Shown: piece after piece, positions 45,961 through 57,206 of the stretch | Layout of the letters: the number at the start of each line of letters is the position of its first letter | Numbering within the stretch: the first letter of the stretch is position 1 | From: Cryptomeria japonica | Lineage: Eukaryota > Streptophyta > Pinopsida > Cupressales > Cupressaceae | Length of the DNA stretch: 64,000 nt | Assembly (NCBI RefSeq): GCF_030272615.1 | Contig: NW_026728903.1 | Coordinates: forward strand, 62,001 to 126,000 | Reading direction: 5' to 3' | Program-made: the position numbers and the translations under genes | The notes under the pieces: model-generated | What the model was told of the DNA's origin: nothing | The model's database searches: none | What the model saw: only the letters and a program-made list of their open reading frames with translations

Positions 45961-46053
45961 ATTCTTATGAAATTTTCTAGATTTGATTGTGTGTAGACAT
46001 TTGAATCATCATCATAAATAAACACAATCGAATCAAGAAAATTTCATAAGAAT
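45961..46053. repeat. Imperfect 32-bp inverted repeat (hairpin)
   Basis: The arm at 45961-45992 (ATTCTTATGAAATTTTCTAG...) is the reverse complement of the arm at 46022-46053 with two mismatches and a 29-bp loop. No target duplication identified. It could be a tiny MITE relic or a cruciform-forming sequence. Confidence 0.85.
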
Positions 46054-46862
46054 CGTCATCTAAATCAACACATGATACTAAGTGTAGACATTAGAAACCA
46101 AGAATGGTGACATCCACAACATAGAGCATCTATAACCAATATCCATATCTTCTCTATATCAATGACAATAACTAAAAAACAGTAACAATAACTACCAACA
46201 ATCTCTTTATACACTGATAATCATCATACTAGACATATCGCCATTGGCAACACAACAACTGTCGGTAATCAAGGACAACATATATTGTCAAACACTAGGG
46301 TGACATCAATGACAACACATATTTCCAACGTGGCCATGAAAATGAATTAATTTTTGAGTTGTAATAATGTCATGTTGAAGTGTAAGACAAATTTGGATTC
46401 CTTAGAGAAAGTTGTAAAAGAAATAGACATATTGAACAGCTAGTCCATTTAGGACTCCCCTCTCCATTTCTCACTGATAATATAGTGTTATTCAAAAATC
46501 AAATTTGAAAATTATTAGAGAATAATAAAGAGAAAAAAAATGATTTCCAAAGTTTGGCTCAAGTGTCAAGTGCCTCTAGGGTAGATTCGATTCATTAGTC
46601 ACTTGCTAAACTTAGTTTTAAATATGGTCGGTGATTTAAATCCTACATAATTTTTCATTTAAGGAGATTATCAACTTAAATGGATTCATTGAGACTTTCA
46701 AGAAGAAGGAATAACTTTCTAAAGAAAAGTGGGCATCCCTATAGCTCAACCTTCAGAAACTTTGAAATTGTTTGGGCCTTGTCACATTTTTGTAATTTTT
46801 GTTTCTACAAACTAAAGAATTTAGTTTCTCATCTCCACACGCCAAGATCCCCTAAGAGGCAC
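46054..46862. other. Spacer left of the minus-strand Gypsy relic
   Basis: It should hold the 3' end of that element, but I see no LTR matching the sequence at its other end. Confidence 0.3.
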
Positions 46863-48175
46863 TCAAAATATAAAGAAGATCTCTAGATTTTGATTTGATG
46901 TGATTGAGGCATCAATAGAAACAATATTTTTATTTCCTATTTTGGGCAATGGAGTCTTGATACTGAATGCATTGAAGATGGTAGATACTCGTAAGTCTGC
47001 TAGAAGTTCAACTTCATATGCATTGTTGCCAAACTTATGAACCACCCAGAAGGGACCTATCTTTTTCATGAGTAGTTTAAAAGGTTGGCCTTTAGGAAAC
47101 CTTTATTTCCATAGATAATTCATCACTAAATCCCGTACTTTGAACTGAACATCCCTCCTCTTAATATCTACTCTGATTTTATATTTATCAACACTTTGTT
47201 GAAGGGAATCCTTAACATGTTCATGAATCACCTTCATGGTGACAACAAAATCTTCTCCTTGGGTACTCCTCTTGTCCATGCCTCCAAGATCTCTAAGTTC
47301 AAATATTCCCCTAGGGTGTAGGCCATACAAAACCTCAAATGGACTTCTCCCTGTGCTCCTATTAGCTAAATCATTGTATGCATATTCATCTTGTCCAATC
47401 ACTAAATCCCAACTTTGTCCATGTTGCTTTGTAAGGCATCTAAGGAGATTGCCAAGGGACCTATTAACCACCTTAGTTTTTCCATTAGTCTGAGGGTGGT
47501 ATGTTGTTGAAAATGATAGATTGGTATATAATTTCTTCCAGAGAGTTCTCAAAAAATGAGCAACAAACTTGGAGTCTCTATCAGTGACAATATTGAGGGG
47601 CAATCCATGTATCCTTACAACTTCTTTGAAAAACAGACCTACAATATGAGATGCATCATTTGTGCATTTACATGGCCAAAATGAGCCATCTTGCTGAACC
47701 TATCAACAATTACAAAAACACTATCATACCCCCTATGAGTTTTGGGCAATCCAAGTACAAAATCCATAGTAAGGCTTTCCCAAGGCCTAGTAGGAATCGG
47801 TAAAGGCTCATACAAACTAGCATTGGTGGAAACACCTTTTGCCCTCTGACAAATAGGACAATGCTCCACAAATATTCTTACCTCTGCCTACATCTTGGGC
47901 CAAAAATAAAACCGGGATACCTGCTCTAAGGTTTTTTCCAAACCAAAATAACCACTAAGACTACGATTATGTTTCTCTCTAATAATATTCTGCCTCATAG
48001 AACATTGAGGAATGCATAATTGATGCCCCTTGAAGAGAAATCCATCCTGCAACATAAAATCAGAAAACTCAACATGAAAAGAGTCAAGAAACTTAGTACA
48101 TACATCATATGCATCCTTGAAATCATGGTCCTCCTTGTACATGGCCTTGAGAGAATCAACACCAACACTCTGCAA
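46863..48175 (-). pseudogene. Gypsy integrase, decayed
   Basis: Pieces in order: HNRSLSGYFGLEKTLEQVS and CPICQRAKG (the HHCC zinc domain, second His replaced by Tyr), [17 protein letters not shown] (first Asp), IVTDRDSKF (second Asp) and YHPQTNGKTKVVNRSLGNLL, where the third catalytic residue is Lys instead of Glu. The C-terminal part reads KIGPFWVVHKFGNNAYEVEL and IFNAFSIKTPLP, the usual end of this integrase type. Frame changes occur near 47620 and 47870, with a stop near 47102. Dead. Confidence 0.85.
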
Positions 48176-48512
48176 CTGAATTTATTGAACAATAATATTT
48201 CTCTTGCTTAAAGCATATGTAACCTTATTAGACACACACTTCTTGTGCTTGATAGTGAAGCTGTAAGGTTGGAGTTGTCAACCCACTTGATATGCCCTTT
48301 GTTCAACTTATCTTGCCCATTTAGAAAACTCAATGCATGGTTATCAGTATAAATAATAAACTCTTTTGGAAAAAGGTAATGGCACCACTTCTTGAGGGCT
48401 TGCACTATGGCATAAAGCTCCAAATCATAGGTTGAATACCTCTACTTAGCCTCATTCAGCTTCTTTGAAAATAATGCTACAAAATGTCGTTCTTGACTAA
48501 GGACTTCACCTA
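48176..48512 (-). pseudogene. Gypsy RNase H region
   Basis: [20 protein letters not shown] and [20 protein letters not shown] are the central and last conserved motifs of Ty3/Gypsy RNase H (A-x-V-x-A-L, Y-T/S-D-H, L). It joins RT on one side and integrase on the other but is frameshifted relative to both. Confidence 0.75.
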
Positions 48513-49733
48513 TTACCTACTTGCTTGCATCACATTCAACTGTAAAAGTTGATCAAAACTAGGGAGTCTCAAGGTGGGAAGTTCTACAACCTTCCTCTTT
48601 AAAATATCAAAGCTTTGAGTTGCTTGCTTTGTCCATTCAAACTTGCATTTGATTGCTCCTTTTATAGTGTTAAGGATGGGAGCACAAATATGACTAAATC
48701 CCTTAATGAACTTTCTATAAAAAGTAGTCAATCCATGAAAGCTCCTAACATCACCTACTATCTTAGGTGTAGGCCAATGTATTATAGCATCTACCTTAGA
48801 AAGACCCATTTTCAAACATCCATTTGAAACTACAAAGCCAAGATACACCAACTCAACTTTCATGAATTCACACTTATGTAGATTGGTTACCAATTTTTCC
48901 TCATGAAGCTTCCTCAAAACCTGATCCAAATTCTTTAAGTGCTCCTCCTTGGACATGCTAAACACAAAGATGTCATCAAGATAAACAATAACAAAATTTC
49001 CAATTAATTTTGCCAATACATCATTTGTGAGGCGCATAAAAGTACTAGGTGCATTTGTGAGGCCAAATGGCATCACCATCCATTCATATAAAGTCTCATT
49101 AGTTTTAAAGGTTGTCTTCCACTCATCGCTAGGTTAGATTCTGATCTGATGATAACCTGAGTTCAAATCAATATTTATAAAGTAACATGACCCTCCAAGA
49201 GAGTCCATGAGGTCTTCAATCCTAGGCATAGACAACCAGTATCTAATTGTGATATTGTTGATGGACCTAGATAAAGTGCACATCCTCCATGTTCCATCTT
49301 TTTTTGGTGCCAACATAGTAGGTATAGCACATGGGCTCAAACTCTTCCTAATCAACCCCTTATCCAAAATATCTTGCACTTGTCTTTCTATCTCCTCATT
49401 TTGACTAGGAGTCATCTTGTAGGAAGCTTTATTAAGCAAGGTCACACCAAGTATCAAATCAATTTGATGACTAATTTCTTTGATAGGAGGTAAGGTATCA
49501 TGCATGTCTTTGGCCACAAATCCCTTGTATCTATCCAAAATGGCTTTCACTTCCCTAGGAATCTCTCCTTTCTCACCGTTTCCTTTCTTGGACTCATCTT
49601 TTAAGTGTAAGACAAAAGCATAGCCTTGGGCCTCTTCTTGTTTAAGGACTTCCAAAACCTCTTTTCCACTAAGTAACATGACATGTGGAGTAACAATTTT
49701 CTCTTCCTCTTGATCAAGTAAAGGGTTCATCAT
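48513..49733 (-). pseudogene. Gypsy reverse transcriptase
   Basis: The N-terminal part (49733-49134) holds CAIPTMLAPKKDGTWRMC, SMPRIEDLMDSLGGSCYF and INIDLNSGYHQIRI (first catalytic Asp in the NIDL motif). After a gap at 49080-49133 with a stop, the second part reads VMPFGLTNAPSTFMRLTNDV and IVYLDDIFVFS, which keeps the YLDD catalytic pair. GFVVSNGCLKM and LTTFYRKFIKGFSHICAPI complete the thumb and connection. Ty3/Gypsy, chromovirus-like by the TNAPSTFMR signature. Confidence 0.87.
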
Positions 49734-49736
49734 AAA

Positions 49737-50219
49737 CTACCTACCATTCTTGGTAATGACATAAACATTTTCCTCACAATCATGTTGTGCTTTGGCATCA
49801 TACTGCCAAGGACGACCTAACAACATGTGACAATCATCCATAGGAAGGATATCACACAAAATCCTATTCTTATAGTCCCCCATTTCAAACTCTACCCAAG
49901 TTTGTTCATCTACCACTACATGTTGTCCCTTATTAAGCCGAGATACTCTATAAGGACTCACATGAGGCAACCTTTTCAATTTTAACTTATCAACCATTTC
50001 TAAAGCAACAATATTCTCTATGGAACCAGATTTAAGAATCACTTTGAAAACCTTACCATGAGACTTACAAGTAGTTTTGAAGAGTGACTTCCTTTGTGGG
50101 GGCTCTTTGCACTGAGGTACCTTCAAAAACATTCTTCTTAACATTAGGCTTTCTCCATCCAAGGTAGGACCTACATTTCCCATCGGTGAATTAACACTTT
50201 GTTCATCATCTTCTTGCAC
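49737..50219 (-). pseudogene. Gypsy protease region
   Basis: FKVILKSGSIENIVALEMVD corresponds to the aspartic protease active-site strand, with SGS where DSG/DTG is expected, so the catalytic Asp appears lost. CDILPMDDCHMLLGRPWQYD is the C-terminal ILLGRPW motif. It lies between gag and RT as expected. Confidence 0.75.
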
Positions 50220-50246
50220 AAGTTGAGTTCTTCTGTCCGGTCCATG

Positions 50247-51088
50247 TCAACTAGAAGCTTTATCCAGGAATCTACTCATAGTGTGACCCACTTGGTTGCA
50301 ATTGTAACATTTACCAGTGAAAACACCAAGTCCTCTACCTTGTTTTCCTTTCCTACCCCTACCAAAAGGTCTTCTTCCTCCTCTGAAGCCTCCATTCTTA
50401 TTATTGCTCTCCATTGGACTCTTGCTAGTTAGGGTCACCATTTTTAAAAGGAGTATTCCTTCCTCCCAAGCCACCTCTACTTCTTAAATGTCTGCCACCT
50501 CTTCCTTTATTATTTTATTCTCCTCTCCTTCTTAGCTTATCTTCCACCCTTAATGCCAATTGGAAGCATTTGTGCATAGTGTCCGGAGCCATGATGATGA
50601 TCTCATCTTGGATGTTTTTTCTTAACCCATTGAGGTATCTAGCCACCTTTCACTGCCTCTTCTTCATGCTCCTTGGACCTAAGACTTAGCTTGTGAAATT
50701 ATTTAGTATATGCATGCACATCCAACTCCCTCTGTTTAACATTTTGCAGCTTCTTATACATATGCACCTCATAGTCTATTGGTAGGAATTGGTCTTTGAT
50801 TTTATTCTTCATCCTCTTCCAAGAGGATATCTTATTCTTCCCTATGTTCCCTCTTTCTATCTAGAGCACTCTCCACCACAACAAGGCAGAGCCCTTGAGT
50901 CTAGAATTTTCCAAGCTTACCCTTTTCTCCTCTGGGAGCTCTTTGTACTCAAAATGATTATTGAGTTCTTCTATCCATTCAAGCACCTCCTCTCCATTTA
51001 GGCTACCGCTATAGATAGGTAGAATTTCCACATTATCCCTGTTTACTGATTTCAAGGCATCTAAAACCATCTTTTGATAAGGTGCCAT
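50247..51088 (-). pseudogene. Gypsy gag
   Basis: The start (51088-50861) reads VEILPIYSGSLNGEEVLEWI, NHFEYKELPEEKRV and KGSALLWWRV, the retrotransposon gag core (GxALxWW). After a decayed middle, GKCYNCNQVGHTMSRF is a CCHC knuckle missing its last Cys. An Arg/Gly-rich stretch precedes the knuckle. The frame is broken several times. Confidence 0.78.
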
Positions 51089-51309
51089 ATTATGAGGTCT
51101 ATCCTCCTACTCTTCATTCTCATCTTCTGACTAATCATAACAAATTTTGTCCGTTCCCTTGGACTATCCAGTCTCTTTGAGTTTCTCTTCAAGAAACTCT
51201 TCTCCCATCTTCTTGGTGGCCTCTAGGTTTCATTCCTTAGGAGGAATTGTAGTATCCTCTTCTCCACATTATGAGTCTGACATACACTATTCCACCCTTG
51301 GTATAGATT

Positions 51310-51317
51310 TGATACCA
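51310..51317 (-). other. Primer-binding site of minus-strand Gypsy
   Basis: TGGTATCA on the minus strand sits about 220 bp before the gag start and just after a CCCCCTGCATCATAT stretch that probably ends the 5' LTR. It is initiator-Met type. Confidence 0.5.
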
Positions 51318-51320
51318 ATA

Positions 51321-51836
51321 TGATGCAGGGGGAATGGGTTGTTCAATCACATTCTTTGGTTTTTGCTCAAAAAGGGTCTCCACTAGGTGTCACCTAATGG
51401 AACAAGTCCTTATCCTTCCCAAGGTTATTAGAGTCTTCCCTAGATCCTTCCTAAGGATCTCTCCACTTAGGACAACTCACAATTGACAAAGAGTCTCCTA
51501 CTCCTTAGGTTCCAACCCTTAAACCAAAGACACCTAACAACCCCACATCCCTAGAAATAGGATCTTTGCACACAAGGTGGAATTTGGTCTAAGTGAATGT
51601 TCACACATGTGTTATATGGTATTTTCATATTCTATGACCCCTTCGATGGGTGTTTATTAGCCTCTTGTGTCATTTACCCAATTGTACTTGGGAAATAGGG
51701 CTATAAGCAATTAGCCCTCCAATCGGAACTTTCCTGATTCACCTCACAATATACCTAAACAACACCCTCAATAAATTAGATATTTCGATACCCTTTTGGG
51801 CCTTCTACAATATTCTAAAATTTTGCATCTGAGTTT
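51321..51836 (-). repeat. Probable Gypsy 5' LTR, part 1 (interrupted by Copia)
   Basis: By position this should be the 5' LTR of the minus-strand Gypsy element. It ends where the Copia element begins at 51837, and may resume after 58444. No second LTR copy is available to confirm it. Confidence 0.35.
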
Positions 51837-53034
51837 TGTTGGAAATGTTCCTCTAATTCACTTGACCTATATGGGCTGATCGGGGTAGCCTACACTGATG
51901 GAAAAACAGAGTGTTAGTTTATTGTTTGGTGAAAACCTTTTGATCGGTATGACTTACACTAGTGTCTTCCTTTCTAACGGGATAACTTATCCTTTCAGGA
52001 AGACTGCATCAGAGTTGTGTTGATGACCCGATGGAGCTATCTTAGGCATCCCGGGTTGTCATCGGCTATCGGGTGTTCCTATGAACTTACCTTAGGTGCT
52101 GGGTTGATATCGGCAATCGGGTCAATGTGATGAAGGCTACACCGAAGTCCTGATGAGTCTTCTTTGTTTTGTGTCAGAGTTCTTTTCTTATTGGATATCA
52201 TTGGGCGATCATCTCTACCGGTTGAATGCTATGCCGATGACTCGATGGAGTCACCTTCGGCAATCGGGTATCATCGGGCAATCGGCTCTACCAATTGAAC
52301 GTTATGTAGTTGACCCGATGGAGTTGCCTTTGGCGATTGGGTATCATCGGGCGATCGACTCTACGAGTTGAACACTATACCGACGACCCGATGGAGTTGC
52401 CTTCAGCGATCGGGTATCATTGGGCGATTGTCTCTACCAGTTGAAAGCTATACCGATGGCCGATGGAGCAAAGATTGACTATAGATGTGAGATTGAACCA
52501 AGATCCAAAAATGTGAACACTCGGACACTAAGGATGAGACTATCAGTGTATATGAATACGAACCGACCCAACTCCCTAATGGATGTGGGATAATTGGTTT
52601 TCCATGATTGTAGACTGATAAAGACAGTTTAACTTCCCAACCATCTTGTGCAGGTGTAACGGTCAACCAGTTTGGTATTAGAAGCCAAATGTGAACCGAA
52701 TGTAAGGTTATGACTTACGATAGCTATTGAGCGATCTATAATTTTTATATGATCCAAGTGTTGTATGTTACATCTGGAATGAATGATTGATAGAGTGAAA
52801 GGAAGTTTGCAAACTGAGCTTTATTGTATTTGACATACTGATAATAAAGTTATTTTCTGTTGGTGGTGGGTTTTTCTCCCGAAAGGGTTTTCCCACGTTA
52901 ACTCTATGTTGTTTAATTATCTATGTTTAGGCTTGTGCCATATTCTATAAAAGTTGTAAATTTGTAAACACTAGTCTATTTTCCCATGCAAATTGACATT
53001 AGGGAAGCATTTTTCTGCACTTGCTTTCCTTGCA
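51837..53034 (+). repeat. Left LTR of Copia, with 73-bp repeats
   Basis: 1198 bp, TGTTGGAAATGTTCC to CTTGCA. Four 73-bp units start at 52193, 52266, 52339 and 52412, each with ATCATCGGGC, CTCTACC and GACCCGATGGAGT blocks. Near the end, GTGGGTTTTTCTCCCGAAAG and GGGTTTTCCCACGTTAA are the usual Copia poly(A)-region motifs. Confidence 0.9.
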
Positions 53035-53036
53035 AG

Positions 53037-53048
53037 TGGTATCAGAGC
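53037..53048 (+). other. Copia primer-binding site
   Basis: TGGTATCAGAGC, complementary to the 3' end of initiator-Met tRNA, two bases after the LTR end. Confidence 0.93.
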
Positions 53049-53148
53049 TTGGCCCATTTTGTTATCATTGTTGGGTAGGGTTGGTTTTTAGTGTCAACTC
53101 TATTTTAGTGGGAGTTTTGCAGATTGTCTAATTGTTTTAGAGGTTTAG

Positions 53149-53900
53149 ATGGCGAGAACCTTAAGGCGCATAGACATGGAGAAGTTTAATGGTTCCATTT
53201 TCGAACTATGGAAACTCAAGATGGAAGACTTACTAGTCGACCGAGATCTTTGGATTGCTATGACTGCAGAGAAACCTATAGGCATGAAGCAAGAAGATTG
53301 GGACTTAGCCAACCGAAAGGCAAGGGGTCTAATAAGGCTATGTCTTTCTGATTCTATTCTGTTAAATATCCATGAGGAGAAGACTGCACATCTTCTTTGG
53401 AATAAGTTGGGAGATATTTATCAAGTTAAATCCTTGGTGAATAAATTTTTCTTGAGGAAGAAATTGTAGTCTCAGAAGATGGATGCACGAGCACCATTGG
53501 AAGACCACTTGAATGCATTCAATATGGTTCTTGCATAGTTAACCTCTATTGGCATGGCCATTCAAGAAGAAGAATGTTGCATGTTGTTGTTGTGTTCATT
53601 TCCTGACTCTTGGGATCACTTCGTGATGGCTATCGGTAGTACTACAACCCAGTTCAAGATAGATATTGTGGTTAATACTCTTTTGTCAGAAGAAATGAGA
53701 AAGAAGTCTTCTGAGTCACAAAATATGCTCTCTCTGTTTGAGATAGAGTGAAGGACGAAGACAAGAAGAAAGGAAAGAAGTCCAAGTCCAAGTCTTAAGA
53801 GAGATTTAAATCTCCAAGCAAGAAGTCAAAGGTGAAAAGCTAGAACTATGGGCAGAAAGGGCATATCCGAAAGCATTACAAGGAGGAGAAGATGAAGAAG
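53149..53900 (+). pseudogene. Copia gag
   Basis: ATG 53149 opens MARTLRRIDMEKFNGSIFEL, WKLKMEDLLVDRDLW and LSDSILLNIHEEKTAHLLW, the usual Copia gag start. TAG codons at 53467-53469 and 53536-53538 interrupt it, then CCMLLLCSFPDSWDHFV is readable. After 53751 the frame changes to a Lys-rich stretch and a knuckle relic, NYGQKGHIRKHYK, in which two of the Cys ligands have changed (C to Y). Confidence 0.82.
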
Positions 53901-53929
53901 AAGCATTATGACACTGATTCTTCTCAAAG

Positions 53930-54140
53930 TGACGTAGATGCATTTGTAGCAGCCGTGGTAGTGCCTATGTCAGATGACACCTAGTTAGTAGATTCTGGCG
54001 CATCTTTCCACATGACCTCCCACAAGGAGTGGTTCTCGAAGTATGAATCATATGCTTGTGGAAAGGTATACCTGGCTAGTGATTCTATGTTGGAGATTGT
54101 AGGGAGAGGCAGAATCAAAATTTAGTTCCCAAATGGTAGA
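53930..54140 (+). pseudogene. Copia protease
   Basis: LVDSGASFHMTSHKEWF carries the DSGA active site of Copia protease, preceded by a TAG (in DT*L) and followed by another TAG at about 54123 before FPNGRVKGINGVLHIPGLV. Aspartic protease, internal to the polyprotein. Confidence 0.8.
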
Positions 54141-55184
54141 GTGAAGGGGATAAATGGGGTCCTTCATATACCAGGTTTGGTAAGAAATCTTCTCTCTGTA
54201 AGTAAGCTTACTAATGTTGGAGTACAAGTTACATTTATATCTAGTGGTTGCAAGATGACTAGGGGTTCCATTGTATTGGTAAAGGATGATTGTTTTGGTA
54301 CTCTATCTAAGTTAAATGTTGAACTTATATGTTGTAATGCGACCTCTGAAAAGTCAATTAAGACAACTGTAATGATGCATAATACGAATTCATTGGAAGC
54401 TAAACTTCCTACTGAGAAAATAATTCTCTGGCATAATAGGTTTGGCCACATAGGTGAAAAAGATTTAAAAGACTTGAAGAATAATATTTTGGTTGAAGGT
54501 TTGGATGATTGTAGTTTTGAGTTCAATTTCTGTGAACACTTCATATATGGAAAACATAATCGTGTTCAGTTTTATTTCAGTTCTCATAAGTCTTTTGATA
54601 TTCTGGATTATGTTCACTCTAATGTGTTTGGTCCAATGCATGTACCTTCTTTGTCTAAGTCTAAATATTATGTATCTTTTGTAGATGATTATTCAAGAAG
54701 GACATTTGTGTACTTTCTTAAAAGTAAATCAGAAGTGTTTAGTTGGTTTAAGGAGTTTAAGAACCTTGTTGAAAATCAGACTGGGAGAAAGATTAAATGT
54801 TTAAGAACAAACAATGGTGGTGAATTTTGTAGTGCAAATTTCGACAAGTACTATGTTGATCATGAAATTAAGAGACATAATATTGTACCTTATACTCCAC
54901 AACAGAATGGAGTTGCAAAAAGGTTGAATCAGTCTCTAATGGAGAAAGCAAGAAGCATGGTGAGCGGAGCTAGGCTGGAAAAAAAATTCCGAGCTAAAGA
55001 AGTTGCTACAACGTATTACCTGTTGAATCATTCTCCTACTTCAACATTGGTTGACAAAACACCCATGGAAGCATGGTCTGGGAAGAAACCTTCTTTAAGG
55101 CACCTTTGTGTTTTTGGTGCAAAGGCATATGTTCATATGTCTGATGTGAATAGATCTAAGTTGGATAAAAAAGTGGTGAAATGA
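54141..55184 (+). pseudogene. Copia integrase with altered catalytic residues
   Basis: One open frame of 348 codons. LLSVSKLTNVG ends the protease, then WHNRFGHIGEKDL and CEHFIYGKHNRVQF supply the HHCC domain (second CxxC now C-x-x-F). DYVHSNVFGPM shows Asn where the first catalytic Asp belongs (HSDVWGP). FVDDYSRRTFVYFL keeps its motif. LRTNNGGEFCS has Asn for the second Asp (LRSDNGGEF). PQQNGVAKRLNQSLMEKAR has Lys for the catalytic Glu (NGVAERMN). All three catalytic positions are changed, so the enzyme is dead although its frame is long. Confidence 0.88.
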
Positions 55185-55626
55185 ATCTTCATTGGCTATG
55201 GAGTTTGTGTGAGAGGATACAAACTTTAGAATCTAGTGATTGGTAAGGTTGTGTATAATAGAAGTGTGATTTTTCATGGGCTGAAGCCTGTCATTAGATC
55301 ATAATATAGAAAAGAGAGGAGAAGATGAGGTTTAAATTCGTCTAGCCAAAGAAGAATCTCTAGAGATACCTAAAGATGAGGAGAGTTCAATCAGTTCAAG
55401 TACTTATGAAGAAGAACATGATGATGAGCCTCTTGCGGAACCTCAAGAAGCCTCAACACCAGAGTTGAGAAGATCTACTCGAGAGAGGCAGAAACCTAAT
55501 AGGTATACACCTAATAAGTACAGTCACTCTATGTTGAATGTTAATTGTTCTCATGCTTTACTTGCAGATACTAATGAGCCTAGGACTATCAAAGAACCAA
55601 TTGAAATGCATGATTCACATTTCTAG
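55185..55626 (+). pseudogene. Copia integrase-RT linker
   Basis: Acidic, Ser/Glu-rich spacer (EESSISSSTYEEEHDDEPLA, then RRSTRERQKPNRYTPNKY) linking integrase to RT, with several stops before 55320 and one at 55624-55626. Confidence 0.7.
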
Positions 55627-56321
55627 TTGGAAGCCATGAATGATGAAATGCCATCATTGGATAAAAATGGAACTTGGGATTTGGTGCCATTGCCTAAAGG
55701 TAGAAAGCCTGTAGGTTGCAAGTGGGTGTTTAGAAAGAAGTATGGTCCAGATGACAAAATTGATAAGTACAAAGCAAGCCTGGTTGCAAAGGGGTATTTG
55801 CAAAAAGAAGGTATTGACTATGGGGAAATCTTCTCTCTTGTAGCTATGATGATATCTATCAGATTTCTCTTGTCACTTGCAGCAGCATATGATTGGGAGA
55901 TTAAGAAGATGGATGTGAAGATGACATTTCTTCATGGTGATCTTGAAGAAGAAATTTATATGTCCAGCCTGAGCACTTTGTGGAAAAAGGTAAAGAACAT
56001 CTGGTATGCCAACTCAAGAAGTCTCTGTATGGTTTGAAACAGTCTCTCAGAATGTGGTATCAAAAGTATGATACATTTGTTTTGTCCTTGGGATTTGTGA
56101 GATCAAAGGTTGATCATTGTATTTACTATAAAACTAATGTTGATAGGTTTCTTATCATAGCTTTGTACATAGATGATATGTTGTTCATAGGAAACACAAA
56201 AGGTATGATCTCAGATTTAAAATCTCAGCTTTCTATGAAATTTGAAATGAAGGACTTAGGACCAAAAAATTACATTCTGGGAATGGAGATCAAAAGGGAT
56301 AGATCTAAGAGGAAACTTTAG
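55627..56321 (+). pseudogene. Copia reverse transcriptase, frameshifted
   Basis: NGTWDLVPLPKGRKPVGCKW, VFRKKYGPDDKIDKYKASLV and DWEIKKMDVKMTFLHGDLEE form the first half. The first catalytic Asp is present in MDVKMTFLHG. After a frameshift near 55980 the second half reads LKKSLYGLKQSLRMWYQK and ALYIDDMLFIG with the YIDD pair, then KDLGPKNYILGMEI. TAG near 56319. Confidence 0.87.
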
Positions 56322-56414
56322 ATCAGCTAGAGAAAGTATATAACCAATGTTCTTGACATGTTTCATATGTCTAACTGTAAACCATAGGTTGTTCCCATCT
56401 TGTAGGGAACTAAG

Positions 56415-57158
56415 TTGTCTCTGCTTGATAGTCTAAAATATCGAAAAGGGATTGAAGACATGAAAAGTGTACCTTATGTAAGTGCTATAGGCAGTCTGAT
56501 GTATGCTATGGTGTGTACAAGACTAGACATTTCCCAACCAATGGGAGTACTTAGCAAGTTTATGTCGAATCTAGGGAAACCGCACTGGGATCTTGTAAAG
56601 ACAATATATAGATACCTAAAGGGTACTTCAGACTTTGCATTGTGTTATCATGGTAATCTGAAGGATTCAAAGAGAACTCTTAGCATTTGTGGTTATATGG
56701 ATTCTAATTGGGCAAGGGATATTGATAGCAGGAGATCCACTAGTGGATATGTTTTTGTCCTAAATGGTGGAGCAATTAGTTGGATGAGCAAGCAGCAAGC
56801 TATAGTCGCTTTGTCCACTATAGAGGCAGAATACATGGCGGCCACAAATGCTTGTCAAGAAGCAGTCTAGCTTATGCGTTTGAGTTCATATATTGGTTTT
56901 GATGCAGGGAAGGTTGAAATCTGGAGTGACAGTCAGAGTGCCATATGTTTGGCAAAGAATCCTACTTTCCATGCTAGATCAAAACATGTTGATGTTTGAT
57001 ATTACTTCATTCGTGACATGGTGGAAGATGGAAAAGTTTATCTTAACAAGGTAGACACTTTGGAAAATGTTGCAGATGCCTTGACAAAACCAATGAGAAT
57101 GCACAAGTTCAGGTGGTGTTCAAATTCTATGGGTCTTGATACCCACATTCCTCTATAA
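56415..57158 (+). pseudogene. Copia RNase H
   Basis: VPYVSAIGSLMYAMVCTRLD, HWDLVKTIYRYLKGTSDFAL, CGYMDSNWARDIDSRRSTSG and SKQQAIVALSTIEAEYMAAT are the conserved RNase H motifs. A TAG at about 56868 and a TGA near 56997 interrupt it before the end ADALTKPMRMHKF and TAA at 57156-57158. Confidence 0.87.
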
Positions 57159-57194
57159 TGTCTGAAATGGTAATCAGTCCAGTGAATTCCTCGT

Positions 57195-57206
57195 CAAGTG
57201 GGAGTT
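57195..57206 (+). other. Copia polypurine tract
   Basis: CAAGTGGGAGTT directly before TGTTGG of the right LTR. Confidence 0.85.

Noticed and set aside
52448-52666. Minus-strand ORF in the Copia LTR (and its partner at 57874-58152)
   Set aside because: Same LTR sequence at both ends of a Copia element; chance frames in regulatory DNA.
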